Assembly (NCBI GenBank): GCA_002309675.1
Contig: DBXX01000072.1
Coordinates: forward strand, 7,663-14,630
Direction of reading: 5' to 3'
Length of the DNA: 6,968 nucleotides
From: Lachnospiraceae bacterium UBA1201
GTDB taxonomy: Bacteria > Bacillota > Clostridia > Lachnospirales > Lachnospiraceae
The notes under the pieces are model-generated. The model saw nothing but the letters and a program-made list of their open reading frames with translations. It ran no database searches and was not told the DNA's origin. Positions within the stretch are counted from its first letter, which is position 1. Each line of letters opens with the position of its first letter. Of the stretch, positions 1 through 6,465 are shown piece after piece. A program made the position numbers and the translations under genes.

Positions 1-1946
1 TCATTAAGGTAAGATTCGAGCAGTTCGGCCGGCCAGGTCTCATACTGGCTGCGGCGCATGATCGAGAAGGTCTCCCAGTCATCCTGGCAGCCTGCGCGTC
101 CGCCTTCGTTCTGCGTCAGATCGAAGGCTTCCCACTCCAGCTCGATGATTGCCATAACAGCGGCCTCCTTCGGAGCCATCGCATCTGCCTTCGCAGAAAG
201 CATACGCGCAATATCCATCAAACCGGTTTTGCCTTCGTTCAGGCTCGCACCGGTCTCCTCGTCGATATAACCGCCGCGCATAAGGAGTGCATTAGCCTTA
301 GCGATCACAGCGTCGATCGAAGCCTTCGTCACCGCGGTGTCATCGGCGTGCTCAAACAGCGCAGCGATCGCGGTCGCAAAGCCAGCGTCGATCTCACCCG
401 TGCTACGGTACAGCCACTTCATATAAGGCACATAGCGGTTTGCCATCAGGTGCAGGAAGCGCATGGATGCAGTCGCAAACCGATCCAGGTATAGGCGCGC
501 GGTCACCACATCGCCGCGCTGAAACGCACGCATGCAGTTGTACGGTCCACTCTGCTCCATCAGGCCCAGCTGCTGGGCGATCCTGCGCAGAAGCACGCTC
601 TCCGGATAGCCGTCTTTCAATTGCTTTAACAATCGGGAAAATGCCCCGCTGCCGTCATAGAATAGCTCCCCGTTGGTCGCCTGAGCCAGGCCCTCCTCGG
701 ATACGGCCAGCCATTCCTCCTGCGTCGCGGGAACCTTCGGCAGGCCGAACATGCGCCGGAAGAAATCCGAAGTACGCATCACGCCGACCCGGCCTTCCGT
801 CTCGGCGGCCGATGCCGACCGGGTGTAACCCATGTAAGTCGGCGGAAGCAAAGCATAGGCCGTGCGCAGTTCCTTCTCCTGCTCTTCGCTCACGCTGTCG
901 TCGATCCAGATGCAGAAGCCCGGACCGAAGTCGTGATCACGGGAGATCTTATCATCGTAGCCGAAGCATTCCGAACCCTCACCCATCAGGCCGCAGGCGA
1001 TCTGCGGAAGCTTCGTCTTGAAATTCCGTTTATAAACAGGCAGCCAGCATGCTCGGTAATAGCGCCGGCAGATCTCCATGCCCGACAGGCTTTCATGGTA
1101 TTCCTGCGCCGTCGTTCCCATGCCGCGGTATGCCTCCTCCAGATGCTCCGTAACGATCTCGTGGAAGTTATTCACACCCATGTGAAAACGGATCTCGGAA
1201 AGAGCCGTCTCATAATACTCTGCTGCGCGTTCGTACTCCTTACGCTTCAGGCAGATGTCTCCCATGCCCGAGAGCGCCGCACTGTAATGGAAGTCCGACG
1301 GCGTCAGGCCGGTGAAGAATGAAAGCGCCTGGGTAAGCAGCTCCTCCGCCTTCGCATCCTGATCCATGTGAAGCCTGGATACTGCGATATTGGTCCGCGA
1401 TATCGCTTCTTTCTGCGACAGTTCGCGGATCCGTCCTCCATCCTGCGCCTTCTGCGCCTGCTGCAGGTTCTCCTGTACGATGGCGAGCGCCTTCTCGCCT
1501 TCATCTACCGCGCCGGCAAAATCCCCCTTCTCCTGCAGGAGCAGGCTCAGGTTGTTTTGCAGACTGGCGAACAGCAGATCATTTTCCGGCAAATGCAGGG
1601 CGAGAGTCTCGCGTGCCTGGGTGAAGTAGGTCTGCGCAGCATCCAAATGCCCGGCAGCGCGAAGCGCATTCGCCACGTTGATGAGCGTGGTCCCGTAAGG
1701 AATGGTGCCCACGAGGTCCATATCACGCGCCAGCAGCATCGCGTCCTGGCCTGCCGAAAGCGACTCCGAGAAACGCCCGCAGTCGCGATAGAAACCGATG
1801 AGTTCATTTAAGATCACGAGCTCCTGCTGCGCATTTTTCTCCTCTCGCGCGCGGGCCGCCATGGCGAGCATCTCCTGCTCTGCCTCGGTCAGCCGGCCGT
1901 TATCCAAAAGTTCATATACTTTCGTCATATCATAATTTTGTTCCAT
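1..1946 (-). CDS. TPR + DUF4037 (nucleotidyltransferase-fold) + DUF4125 protein, partial (C-terminus beyond left edge)
   Basis: The reading frame stays open from the ATG at 1946-1944 to the left edge, giving 648 visible residues and no stop. Residues about 40-280 are helical with TPR-like repeats, most clearly near 84-117, 125-157 and 221-254 (for example GDICLKRKEYERAAEYYETA). Residues about 295-500 match DUF4037: GEGSECFGYDDKISRDHDFG at 322-341 fits the polymerase-beta-type nucleotidyltransferase pattern, GS (324-325) followed by D337-x-D339. From about residue 570 the sequence resembles DUF4125, with ELEWEAFDLTQNEGGRAGCQ around W605, cut before the domain is complete. No substrate is known to me for either DUF, so nucleotidyl transfer is an inference from the motif. 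The start overlaps the upstream radical SAM fusion gene by 17 nt, and a GGGGAG ribosome site sits 6 nt before it. An in-frame ATG at 1928 is possible but has a poorer site. Domain naming is from memory of the motifs. Confidence 0.85.
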   Translation of the reverse strand, partial: MEQNYDMTKVYELLDNGRLTEAEQEMLAMAARAREEKNAQQELVILNELIGFYRDCGRFSESLSAGQDAMLLARDMDLVGTIPYGTTLINVANALRAAGHLDAAQTYFTQARETLALHLPENDLLFASLQNNLSLLLQEKGDFAGAVDEGEKALAIVQENLQQAQKAQDGGRIRELSQKEAISRTNIAVSRLHMDQDAKAEELLTQALSFFTGLTPSDFHYSAALSGMGDICLKRKEYERAAEYYETALSEIRFHMGVNNFHEIVTEHLEEAYRGMGTTAQEYHESLSGMEICRRYYRACWLPVYKRNFKTKLPQIACGLMGEGSECFGYDDKISRDHDFGPGFCIWIDDSVSEEQEKELRTAYALLPPTYMGYTRSASAAETEGRVGVMRTSDFFRRMFGLPKVPATQEEWLAVSEEGLAQATNGELFYDGSGAFSRLLKQLKDGYPESVLLRRIAQQLGLMEQSGPYNCMRAFQRGDVVTARLYLDRFATASMRFLHLMANRYVPYMKWLYRSTGEIDAGFATAIAALFEHADDTAVTKASIDAVIAKANALLMRGGYIDEETGASLNEGKTGLMDIARMLSAKADAMAPKEAAVMAIIELEWEAFDLTQNEGGRAGCQDDWETFSIMRRSQYETWPAELLESYLN

Positions 1947-3933
1947 AATCTTCTCCCCAGCAAAAGATCCTGTCCTCCGGAACGTAGGCTGCGATCCGTT
2001 CGCGAACAGCCTCGATCAAGCCGGCCTCATTTTCCTTCGGATAGCGTGCGGTGTGGTCCTCGATCTCGTACGGATACATGACCAGCGGGCTGTCCGGGCG
2101 AATGCGCCGCATGTTCGCCAGCTGGTCCGAACCGATGCGAAACGGCCCCGTGCTGACATCGTCCACGCACGAAATAAGTGTTCGGCCAATGCTTTCCGCC
2201 GCCTCCTGCGCCGCCTGCATCACATGGTCGACCAGTTCCTCATAGCGCCTCTTTGCATCTGGAATCATAAGTAGCGGATCGAAGCAAAGCCGCACCTTAT
2301 ACCCTGCACGGATGGCACGGATCATACCCTCCAAACGCGCTTTTAAGTCCGCCGTGTTGTGCTCAAACCGGCGGATGACCTCCGCCGGCGAGAACGACCA
2401 TGCAAAGCGAAGGTTCTCCGGTCGGTCACCGGTCCTAAATGCCGCATGCCCCGCCGATTTCGTCCGGATCTCGATCACGATGCGCGGATGCTCCGTCGCA
2501 AACCTCGTGATCAGGTCGACAAAACCGAGCAGGCCTTCAAACGCACAGAGATCGGTGTCAAACGATACACTGACATAGGCCGTTTCCTGCGGACCCAAAG
2601 TCTCCTCTATGGCAGAGATCTTCTCCAGCACATCCTCCGGGTTGATGAAAATCACCGGCATCTTCGAAGGGTACATCCCCTGAAGATAACAATATTCACA
2701 GTCAAACAGGCAGTTCATCACGAACGACGCGTAGAAGAACTTCCGGTGTCCGTGGTCCTGGCACATCGGAGCGCCCGGATAGATGTGGATGTTCTCCTGA
2801 CGGGCCACGATGAGTGCCCGTGCCGCTCCCTCCCGCGGGATACCCGGCATTTCCTGCCGCGAACGGTTGAACACATCACGGTACCGCCGGATCGGGATCA
2901 CGTCCGCCTTCGGAAAATGCGCCCGTATCTTCCGCGTGCGCGGATGGTCCATGACCTCCTCTTCCACGTAGAGGACCGTGACAGGGGTCCCGTTCTTTTC
3001 ATCAGCCTCCGCAAATGCGCCATTCACGTAAAACCGATCCGCGATCGCATCCAGTTTTTCCAGCAGCCGGTTTTGCTCCGTTTTCACGAATCGTCCGGCC
3101 TCGACCGCGCTTTCTGCCTCGGAAAATGCTGTTTCCGCAGCGTCAGCGCACCGTACATCCCCCTCAGAGGGTCTGTAAGCCCCAAAAAGGGACGAAACGT
3201 AGATCGCACGTGAAAATATGCGGTCACGCATGGAAACCGAAACACGGGCGTCTGAAGCGATTCGGGCGGCACGCTGCATAAACAGTCCGGCAAAGGATCG
3301 TTCGATTTCTTCCGCCTTCTGCTCCGCCGCTTTTTCCCAATTCAGGAGTTCTTCCGCCACTGGCAGTAGCAAGTCATAGACTTCCTGCGGTTTCGGCCGG
3401 GAGATCTCCGTAAGCCTGTCATAGACGACCTTCACAGCTGCCATGCGGTCCGGCCCTGAAAACCCCGAAGCCGCCTTTGCGAACGCATAGCCCTCCATAT
3501 CGTATAAAAAGCCTGAAGCTTTTGTATTCTCATCCAGTGTCACGACCTGCTCCGATGTCTGCAAGGTCGCGACTTCCCACGGCAGGTCTCTGCGCACCGC
3601 AGGGTACACGCTGTCCATCCCATCCGGAGACAGGATTTTTCCGCACTGATAGATCTTCCCACGCTCCGCCCCGCTGATAGAAGGCGACGCCCCGCAGATG
3701 CCGACATTGACCAGAAGGTCATCCGGCCCCGGCGGATACAGTCCGAACAGAAATGCGGCTGCACAGGAAGCGTGAAAACCGCCGATCCCGCTGACCGTCA
3801 ACCGGGCCTGCACCTGCGCGCCGGCGCGGCTCTCATAGACCTCATACCGATACGGCATGCGCCTCTTTTCGAGATCAAACACCCGAAGAAACGGGGCTGC
3901 CTCTGCCGACATGGCACATACAAAATAGATCAT
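1930..3933 (-). CDS. MTAN-like nucleosidase / spore photoproduct lyase-like radical SAM fusion protein
   Basis: This 667-residue protein has two enzymatic parts. Residues 1-215 resemble the PNP/UDP phosphorylase superfamily, closest to methylthioadenosine/S-adenosylhomocysteine nucleosidase: AMSAE at 7-11 (E11), SGIGG at 48-52, VNVGICG at 75-81, DMEGYAFA at 145-152 (E147) and KVVYD at 168-172 (D172). These align with E. coli MTAN Glu12, Glu174 and Asp197. Residues about 216-316 are a mostly helical stretch I cannot assign. Residues about 317-667 resemble SplB: CLFDCEYCYLQG at 408-419 gives the CX3CX2C [4Fe-4S] motif (C408, C412, C415), with tyrosines flanking the third cysteine as in SplB. 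The SplB hydrogen-donor Cys (CTSD motif) aligns with F458 in SFDTD, so classic thymine-dimer repair is doubtful. No signal peptide or membrane segment is visible, so it is probably cytosolic. The start ATG overlaps the birA stop (ATGA). Substrate unknown. Confidence 0.85.
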   Translation of the reverse strand: MIYFVCAMSAEAAPFLRVFDLEKRRMPYRYEVYESRAGAQVQARLTVSGIGGFHASCAAAFLFGLYPPGPDDLLVNVGICGASPSISGAERGKIYQCGKILSPDGMDSVYPAVRRDLPWEVATLQTSEQVVTLDENTKASGFLYDMEGYAFAKAASGFSGPDRMAAVKVVYDRLTEISRPKPQEVYDLLLPVAEELLNWEKAAEQKAEEIERSFAGLFMQRAARIASDARVSVSMRDRIFSRAIYVSSLFGAYRPSEGDVRCADAAETAFSEAESAVEAGRFVKTEQNRLLEKLDAIADRFYVNGAFAEADEKNGTPVTVLYVEEEVMDHPRTRKIRAHFPKADVIPIRRYRDVFNRSRQEMPGIPREGAARALIVARQENIHIYPGAPMCQDHGHRKFFYASFVMNCLFDCEYCYLQGMYPSKMPVIFINPEDVLEKISAIEETLGPQETAYVSVSFDTDLCAFEGLLGFVDLITRFATEHPRIVIEIRTKSAGHAAFRTGDRPENLRFAWSFSPAEVIRRFEHNTADLKARLEGMIRAIRAGYKVRLCFDPLLMIPDAKRRYEELVDHVMQAAQEAAESIGRTLISCVDDVSTGPFRIGSDQLANMRRIRPDSPLVMYPYEIEDHTARYPKENEAGLIEAVRERIAAYVPEDRIFCWGEDYGTKL
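1953..1958 (-). promoter_or_regulatory. Ribosome binding site deciding the start of the TPR/DUF4037 gene
   Basis: On the minus strand, GGGGAG ends 6 nt before the ATG at 1946-1944. It lies inside the last codons of the upstream gene, so ribosomes finishing that gene would cover it, which fits translational coupling. The alternative ATG at 1928 has only a GGA about 15 nt upstream. Confidence 0.6.
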
Positions 3934-4727
3934 AGGCGCCTCCGTATGCGGATCTCTCCGGTGCGGACCACGCTCGGCGCATCCTCTCCTTCAAACTGAA
4001 GCAAAAGCGCATAATCATCGGTAAGTCCCGTTAATCTTGCAACACGTTCCGAACCATCTGCCCCGTCGTAAGCGATGACCTCCTCGCCGAGCAACATCAT
4101 ATGCGCACGGTAGGTTTCCACGCAGGACGGATCGTCCGGATCCTGATAAAATTCATAAAAACGTTTCCACAGCCGGCCGATGATCTTCTCACGGATCAGC
4201 GGGTCGGACATGGGCTCACTCCAAAGGCTCCCGGCCACATCACGAATTTCCTTCGGGAAGCCTCCCTGCGGCGGGAACAAATTGATCCCGATACCCATAA
4301 CCACATAGTCCGGGATTCCAACTGAAAATGTCGGCGAAGCCTGCGCCAGAATTCCGCAGATCTTACGTCCGTCGCGATAGACATCATTGACCCATTTGAT
4401 CTGCAGACGACAGCCGGCGATCTCTTCCAATACCTCACAGACCGCGACCGCTGCCAGCGGGGTCAGCTTTTCGATCTGCCTCATCGTAAGCTGCGGGCGC
4501 AAAAGAAGACTCGTGTAGATGCCTGCCGTCTCGGGCGAATAGAAACTCCGTCCGCTGCGGCCACGACCTGCGGTCTGGCGGTCTGCTGTCAGAATGAGTC
4601 CTTCGGCTTCCCCCAGTTCACCGCGCGAAAGCAAAAGCCCGTTGGTCGACGTCACTTCCTGTAACGTCTCCACGCGCAGCCCATCCGTATTCAGATATCG
4701 CAGGATCTCTCCGGCATCTCTGCTCAT
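3930..4727 (-). CDS. birA: Biotin-[acetyl-CoA-carboxylase] ligase, catalytic (class I) form without HTH domain
   Basis: This 265-residue enzyme would activate biotin with ATP to biotinyl-AMP and attach it to the lysine of carrier proteins such as the acetyl-CoA carboxylase BCCP subunit. Family motifs are clear: EVTSTN at 24-29, the adenylate-binding loop GRGRSGR at 54-60, KWVNDVY at 111-117 with the catalytic-site lysine K111, and GRKICGILAQ at 120-129. The usual proline of KWPND is V113. A C-terminal beta-rich domain covers about 212-262 (LLGEEVIAYDG to TGEIRIRR). The protein begins directly with the catalytic domain and has no N-terminal winged helix, so it should not act as a biotin repressor. 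I chose the ATG at 4727 because AAAGGAG precedes it by 5 nt; the frame is open back to 4787, but that extension runs into the terminator stem and has no homology. It is the first gene of the left-hand unit and overlaps the next gene by 4 nt. Confidence 0.93.
   Translation of the reverse strand: MSRDAGEILRYLNTDGLRVETLQEVTSTNGLLLSRGELGEAEGLILTADRQTAGRGRSGRSFYSPETAGIYTSLLLRPQLTMRQIEKLTPLAAVAVCEVLEEIAGCRLQIKWVNDVYRDGRKICGILAQASPTFSVGIPDYVVMGIGINLFPPQGGFPKEIRDVAGSLWSEPMSDPLIREKIIGRLWKRFYEFYQDPDDPSCVETYRAHMMLLGEEVIAYDGADGSERVARLTGLTDDYALLLQFEGEDAPSVVRTGEIRIRRRL
3939..3943 (-). promoter_or_regulatory. Ribosome binding site of the nucleosidase/radical SAM fusion gene
   Basis: GGAGG on the minus strand lies 5 nt before the ATG at 3933-3931, inside the last codons of birA. 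It supports the chosen start and a coupled ATGA stop/start junction. Confidence 0.6.
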
Positions 4728-4732
4728 ATCTT

Positions 4733-4739
4733 CTCCTTT
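4733..4739 (-). promoter_or_regulatory. Ribosome binding site deciding the birA start
   Basis: AAAGGAG on the minus strand, 5 nt before the ATG at 4727-4725. It selects this start over the in-frame GTG/ATG-type extension reaching 4787, which overlaps the terminator hairpin. Confidence 0.7.
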
Positions 4740-4753
4740 CCGAAAGGTTCCTC

Positions 4754-4767
4754 TTTTGTATACAAAA
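4754..4767. promoter_or_regulatory. Perfect 14-bp palindrome, possible operator or promoter -10 region for birA
   Basis: TTTTGTATACAAAA reads the same on both strands. It overlaps the T-run of the terminator and ends about 26 nt before the birA start. On the minus strand TATACA (4762-4757) could be a -10 box with TTGTTG (4783-4778) as -35, but the 15-nt spacer is short. TTGTATACAA-type palindromes resemble operators of some GntR-family regulators. The palindrome is seen directly; its role is inferred. Confidence 0.35.
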
Positions 4768-4820
4768 AACCGACCCGCAACAACCACACGTAGGCCGGTC
4801 GTTGCCGACTGCGGGCCGGC
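4764..4820 (-). terminator. Bulged-stem intrinsic terminator after the ApbE-like gene
   Basis: Read on the minus strand, CCGGCCCG (4819-4812) pairs with CGGGTCGG (4777-4770), and CAACGACC (4804-4797) pairs with GGTTGTTG (4785-4778); each arm is 8 bp with one G-T pair. A 7-nt bulge (CAGTCGG) lies on the 5' side only, the loop is 11 nt, and six T follow immediately. The hairpin starts about 24 nt after the stop of the ApbE-like gene. The T-run is only on the minus-strand side, so it ends leu-side transcription. Because only 36 nt separate it from birA, it could alternatively act as an attenuator in a birA leader. Confidence 0.82.
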
Positions 4821-4843
4821 GTTTAAAATATGTTCCGTTTACT

Positions 4844-5935
4844 TCAGGGTGTTCGCGGATCGTAAATAAATGTCTCTCCGGAAATCGATTCGAACCGCAC
4901 GTAGTTGATATCCAGACCGAATGTGGAATCCAGAATGCCGCTCTGAATCAGTTTCAACGCATTATCTTTTCCTAAAGTCAGTAACATACGTGCGATCGCA
5001 TGTGCATACCACGCGTGTGAACCATTTTCCAGAAATAAGGCTACCGATCCGGTATCGTGATCAAAGGGTTGACCGTCAATGGCAGATACAAACGGAATTA
5101 TATCGACATATTCATCATTTGCCTCTGCAGCTTCCGGCCTTGCGACCCATGCATAATACCCGTCGAAAGCAATATGCGGCTTATCCTTTAGCAGATTGGG
5201 ATAAGCATCCGGAATGACGATATCAAACGGTTGCCTCTCGACCCGTTTCCAAAACAGGAAACCTTTCGTTTCGAGCCGTTTCCCCATAACAAATACGATA
5301 TCCCCGTATCGGATACACACATCGGAGATTCCGCAAAGTACGAAGTATTCTTCCAATGTGCGGCACAGATAACAATCGATCAGGCAGTCCAGATCTAACA
5401 AAACTCCAGAGTCTAAACGAACACCGCTGTCTTCCACCGTGACGCCTTTGACGCCACAGGTCTTAAGTGCACGTAGGATCTCCGATTCCGAAGGTTCCGA
5501 AGCGGGTTCCTCAAACAGGCGATACAAGGCGCCTGCAGTCACATCGTAAGCACCGCCGGAAAGCTCGGTAAACATCCGGCCTGTACGGACCAAAAGAAGT
5601 GGGGATGAACTTAATTCATATCGTCCTCCCTCACCTTTTCGCTGAAGCTGCGCGATCCGTCCCAGTTCACTGGTCGGATTCTCTTCATCAAAATACTTAT
5701 CCAAATAATCCTGACAAAGGGAAAATGCACCGTCAACGCACTCCGATAACTTTGCTTTCGTCATCCGGCTGCTCCAGGCACAAGCGGTTATCTCCAGTTT
5801 TTTATGATCGATCTCCATGGATCGTGTCACCAGGCTGGCCGTCTCGCGTTTCGAACTGACGATCGAAAGAATACACAACACGAGCATGACCAGCAGCAAC
5901 ACACCCGCCGCTATGGGCGCCCATTTTTTCTTCAT
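4844..5935 (-). CDS. Membrane-anchored degenerate ApbE-like (FAD:protein FMN transferase-like) protein
   Basis: This 363-residue protein has KKK at 2-4, a single hydrophobic segment at about 7-27 and then a soluble part, probably outside the membrane. There is no good lipobox at C21. The soluble part follows the ApbE pattern: YFDEENPTSELGRI at 81-94 (like the DxxS.xSxi region), TELSGGAYDVTAGALYRLF at 123-141, EILRALKTCGVKGVTV at 152-167 and RLDSGVLLDLDCLIDCYLC at 173-191. Key motifs are eroded. The family's D-GG-xAKG flavin motif reads DLDCLIDCY (181-189), the N-GGD motif reads RYGDI (209-213), the HxIDPRTG motif reads VDIIPFVSAIDGQP (277-290), and the metal-site D-A-(S)T region reads YAHAIARMLLT (310-320). 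It may therefore bind no flavin, or be a non-catalytic paralogue. It follows leuD by 21 nt with only a weak ribosome site (GGATCAGAG). Family call is moderate; function unknown. Confidence 0.72.
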   Translation of the reverse strand: MKKKWAPIAAGVLLLVMLVLCILSIVSSKRETASLVTRSMEIDHKKLEITACAWSSRMTKAKLSECVDGAFSLCQDYLDKYFDEENPTSELGRIAQLQRKGEGGRYELSSSPLLLVRTGRMFTELSGGAYDVTAGALYRLFEEPASEPSESEILRALKTCGVKGVTVEDSGVRLDSGVLLDLDCLIDCYLCRTLEEYFVLCGISDVCIRYGDIVFVMGKRLETKGFLFWKRVERQPFDIVIPDAYPNLLKDKPHIAFDGYYAWVARPEAAEANDEYVDIIPFVSAIDGQPFDHDTGSVALFLENGSHAWYAHAIARMLLTLGKDNALKLIQSGILDSTFGLDINYVRFESISGETFIYDPRTP

Positions 5936-5956
5936 AACTACTCTGATCCAATCGGT

Positions 5957-6451
5957 TTATTGGTTCTTCCCCTGATTGATATAATTGATCAGTCCCTCTG
6001 CAGCGATGATCTTCTGCATGAACGGAGGGAATGCCTGACCCTTAAACTGTGTACCTTTGGTACGGTTATAAATGATGCCTTCATCGAAATCGATCTCTAC
6101 CGTGTCCCCTGCATCGATGCCGTCGTAAGCCGCCTCGCACTCGATGATCGGAAGTCCGATATTGATCGCATTACGGTAGAAGATCCGGGCAAATGTCTTC
6201 GCGATAACGCAGCTGACGCCTGCCGCTTTGATCGAGATCGGAGCATGCTCACGGGAGGAGCCGCAGCCGAAGTTCTTACCGGCAACGATGATGTCACCCT
6301 TTGCAACCTTATTTACGAAGGTCGCGTCGATATCCTCCATACAGTGCTTCGCCAGCTCTGCCGGATCGGAGGAATTCAGGTAACGTGCCGGGATGATGAC
6401 ATCCGTATCTACATTGTCATGAAACTTAAAAACTGTTCCGTTCGCTCTCAT
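5957..6451 (-). CDS. leuD: 3-isopropylmalate dehydratase small subunit
   Basis: The 164-residue protein is the swivel-domain subunit of isopropylmalate isomerase, which with LeuC converts 2-isopropylmalate to 3-isopropylmalate in leucine biosynthesis in the cytosol. The family signature NVDTDVIIPARYL is at 13-25, the substrate-loop motif NFGCGSSREHAP at 60-71, and FYRNAINIGLP at 91-101. The length is that of the short (about 160-170 residue) LeuD form paired with HacA-like LeuC in Clostridia and archaea, not the longer E. coli form. The start is supported by AAAGGAG (6465-6459) 7 nt upstream. It lies 13 nt after leuC, an arrangement fitting co-translation of two subunits. A homoaconitase or citraconate-hydratase small subunit is an alternative, since these are close relatives; neighbours in the window do not distinguish them. 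Confidence 0.93.
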   Translation of the reverse strand: MRANGTVFKFHDNVDTDVIIPARYLNSSDPAELAKHCMEDIDATFVNKVAKGDIIVAGKNFGCGSSREHAPISIKAAGVSCVIAKTFARIFYRNAINIGLPIIECEAAYDGIDAGDTVEIDFDEGIIYNRTKGTQFKGQAFPPFMQKIIAAEGLINYINQGKNQ

Positions 6452-6458
6452 TGTCCTA

Positions 6459-6465
6459 CTCCTTT
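6459..6465 (-). promoter_or_regulatory. leuD ribosome binding site overlapping the leuC stop
   Basis: AAAGGAG on the minus strand shares one base with the TGA stop of leuC (6467-6465) and lies 7 nt before the leuD ATG. The terminating leuC ribosome would sit on it. Confidence 0.6.

Noticed and set aside
440..1021. Plus-strand open frame of 193 codons near the left side
   Set aside because: Antisense to the DUF4037 region. The product is extremely Arg, Ser and Pro rich with no motif, as expected of a shadow frame.
2359..3213. Long plus-strand open frame (284 codons) opposite the radical SAM fusion gene
   Set aside because: It lies wholly antisense to a gene with clear motifs. Its translation is rich in Arg, His and Pro, shows no recognisable domain, and looks like a shadow of GC-rich coding sequence.
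4728..4787. Upstream extension of birA to position 4787
   Set aside because: The extra 20 residues cross the terminator hairpin and have no resemblance to biotin ligases. A strong AAAGGAG site marks the start at 4727.
5363..5386. CX3CX2C pattern in the ApbE-like protein (C184, C188, C191), as in radical SAM enzymes
   Set aside because: It falls where ApbE proteins have their GG-xAKG motif, in an ApbE-type context. Nothing else of a radical SAM barrel is present, so the spacing is probably chance.
5943..5966. Short inverted repeat CCAAT...ATTGG between leuD and the ApbE-like gene
   Set aside because: The stem is only 5 bp and AT-rich with no T-run after it, so it is too weak to call a terminator or operator.
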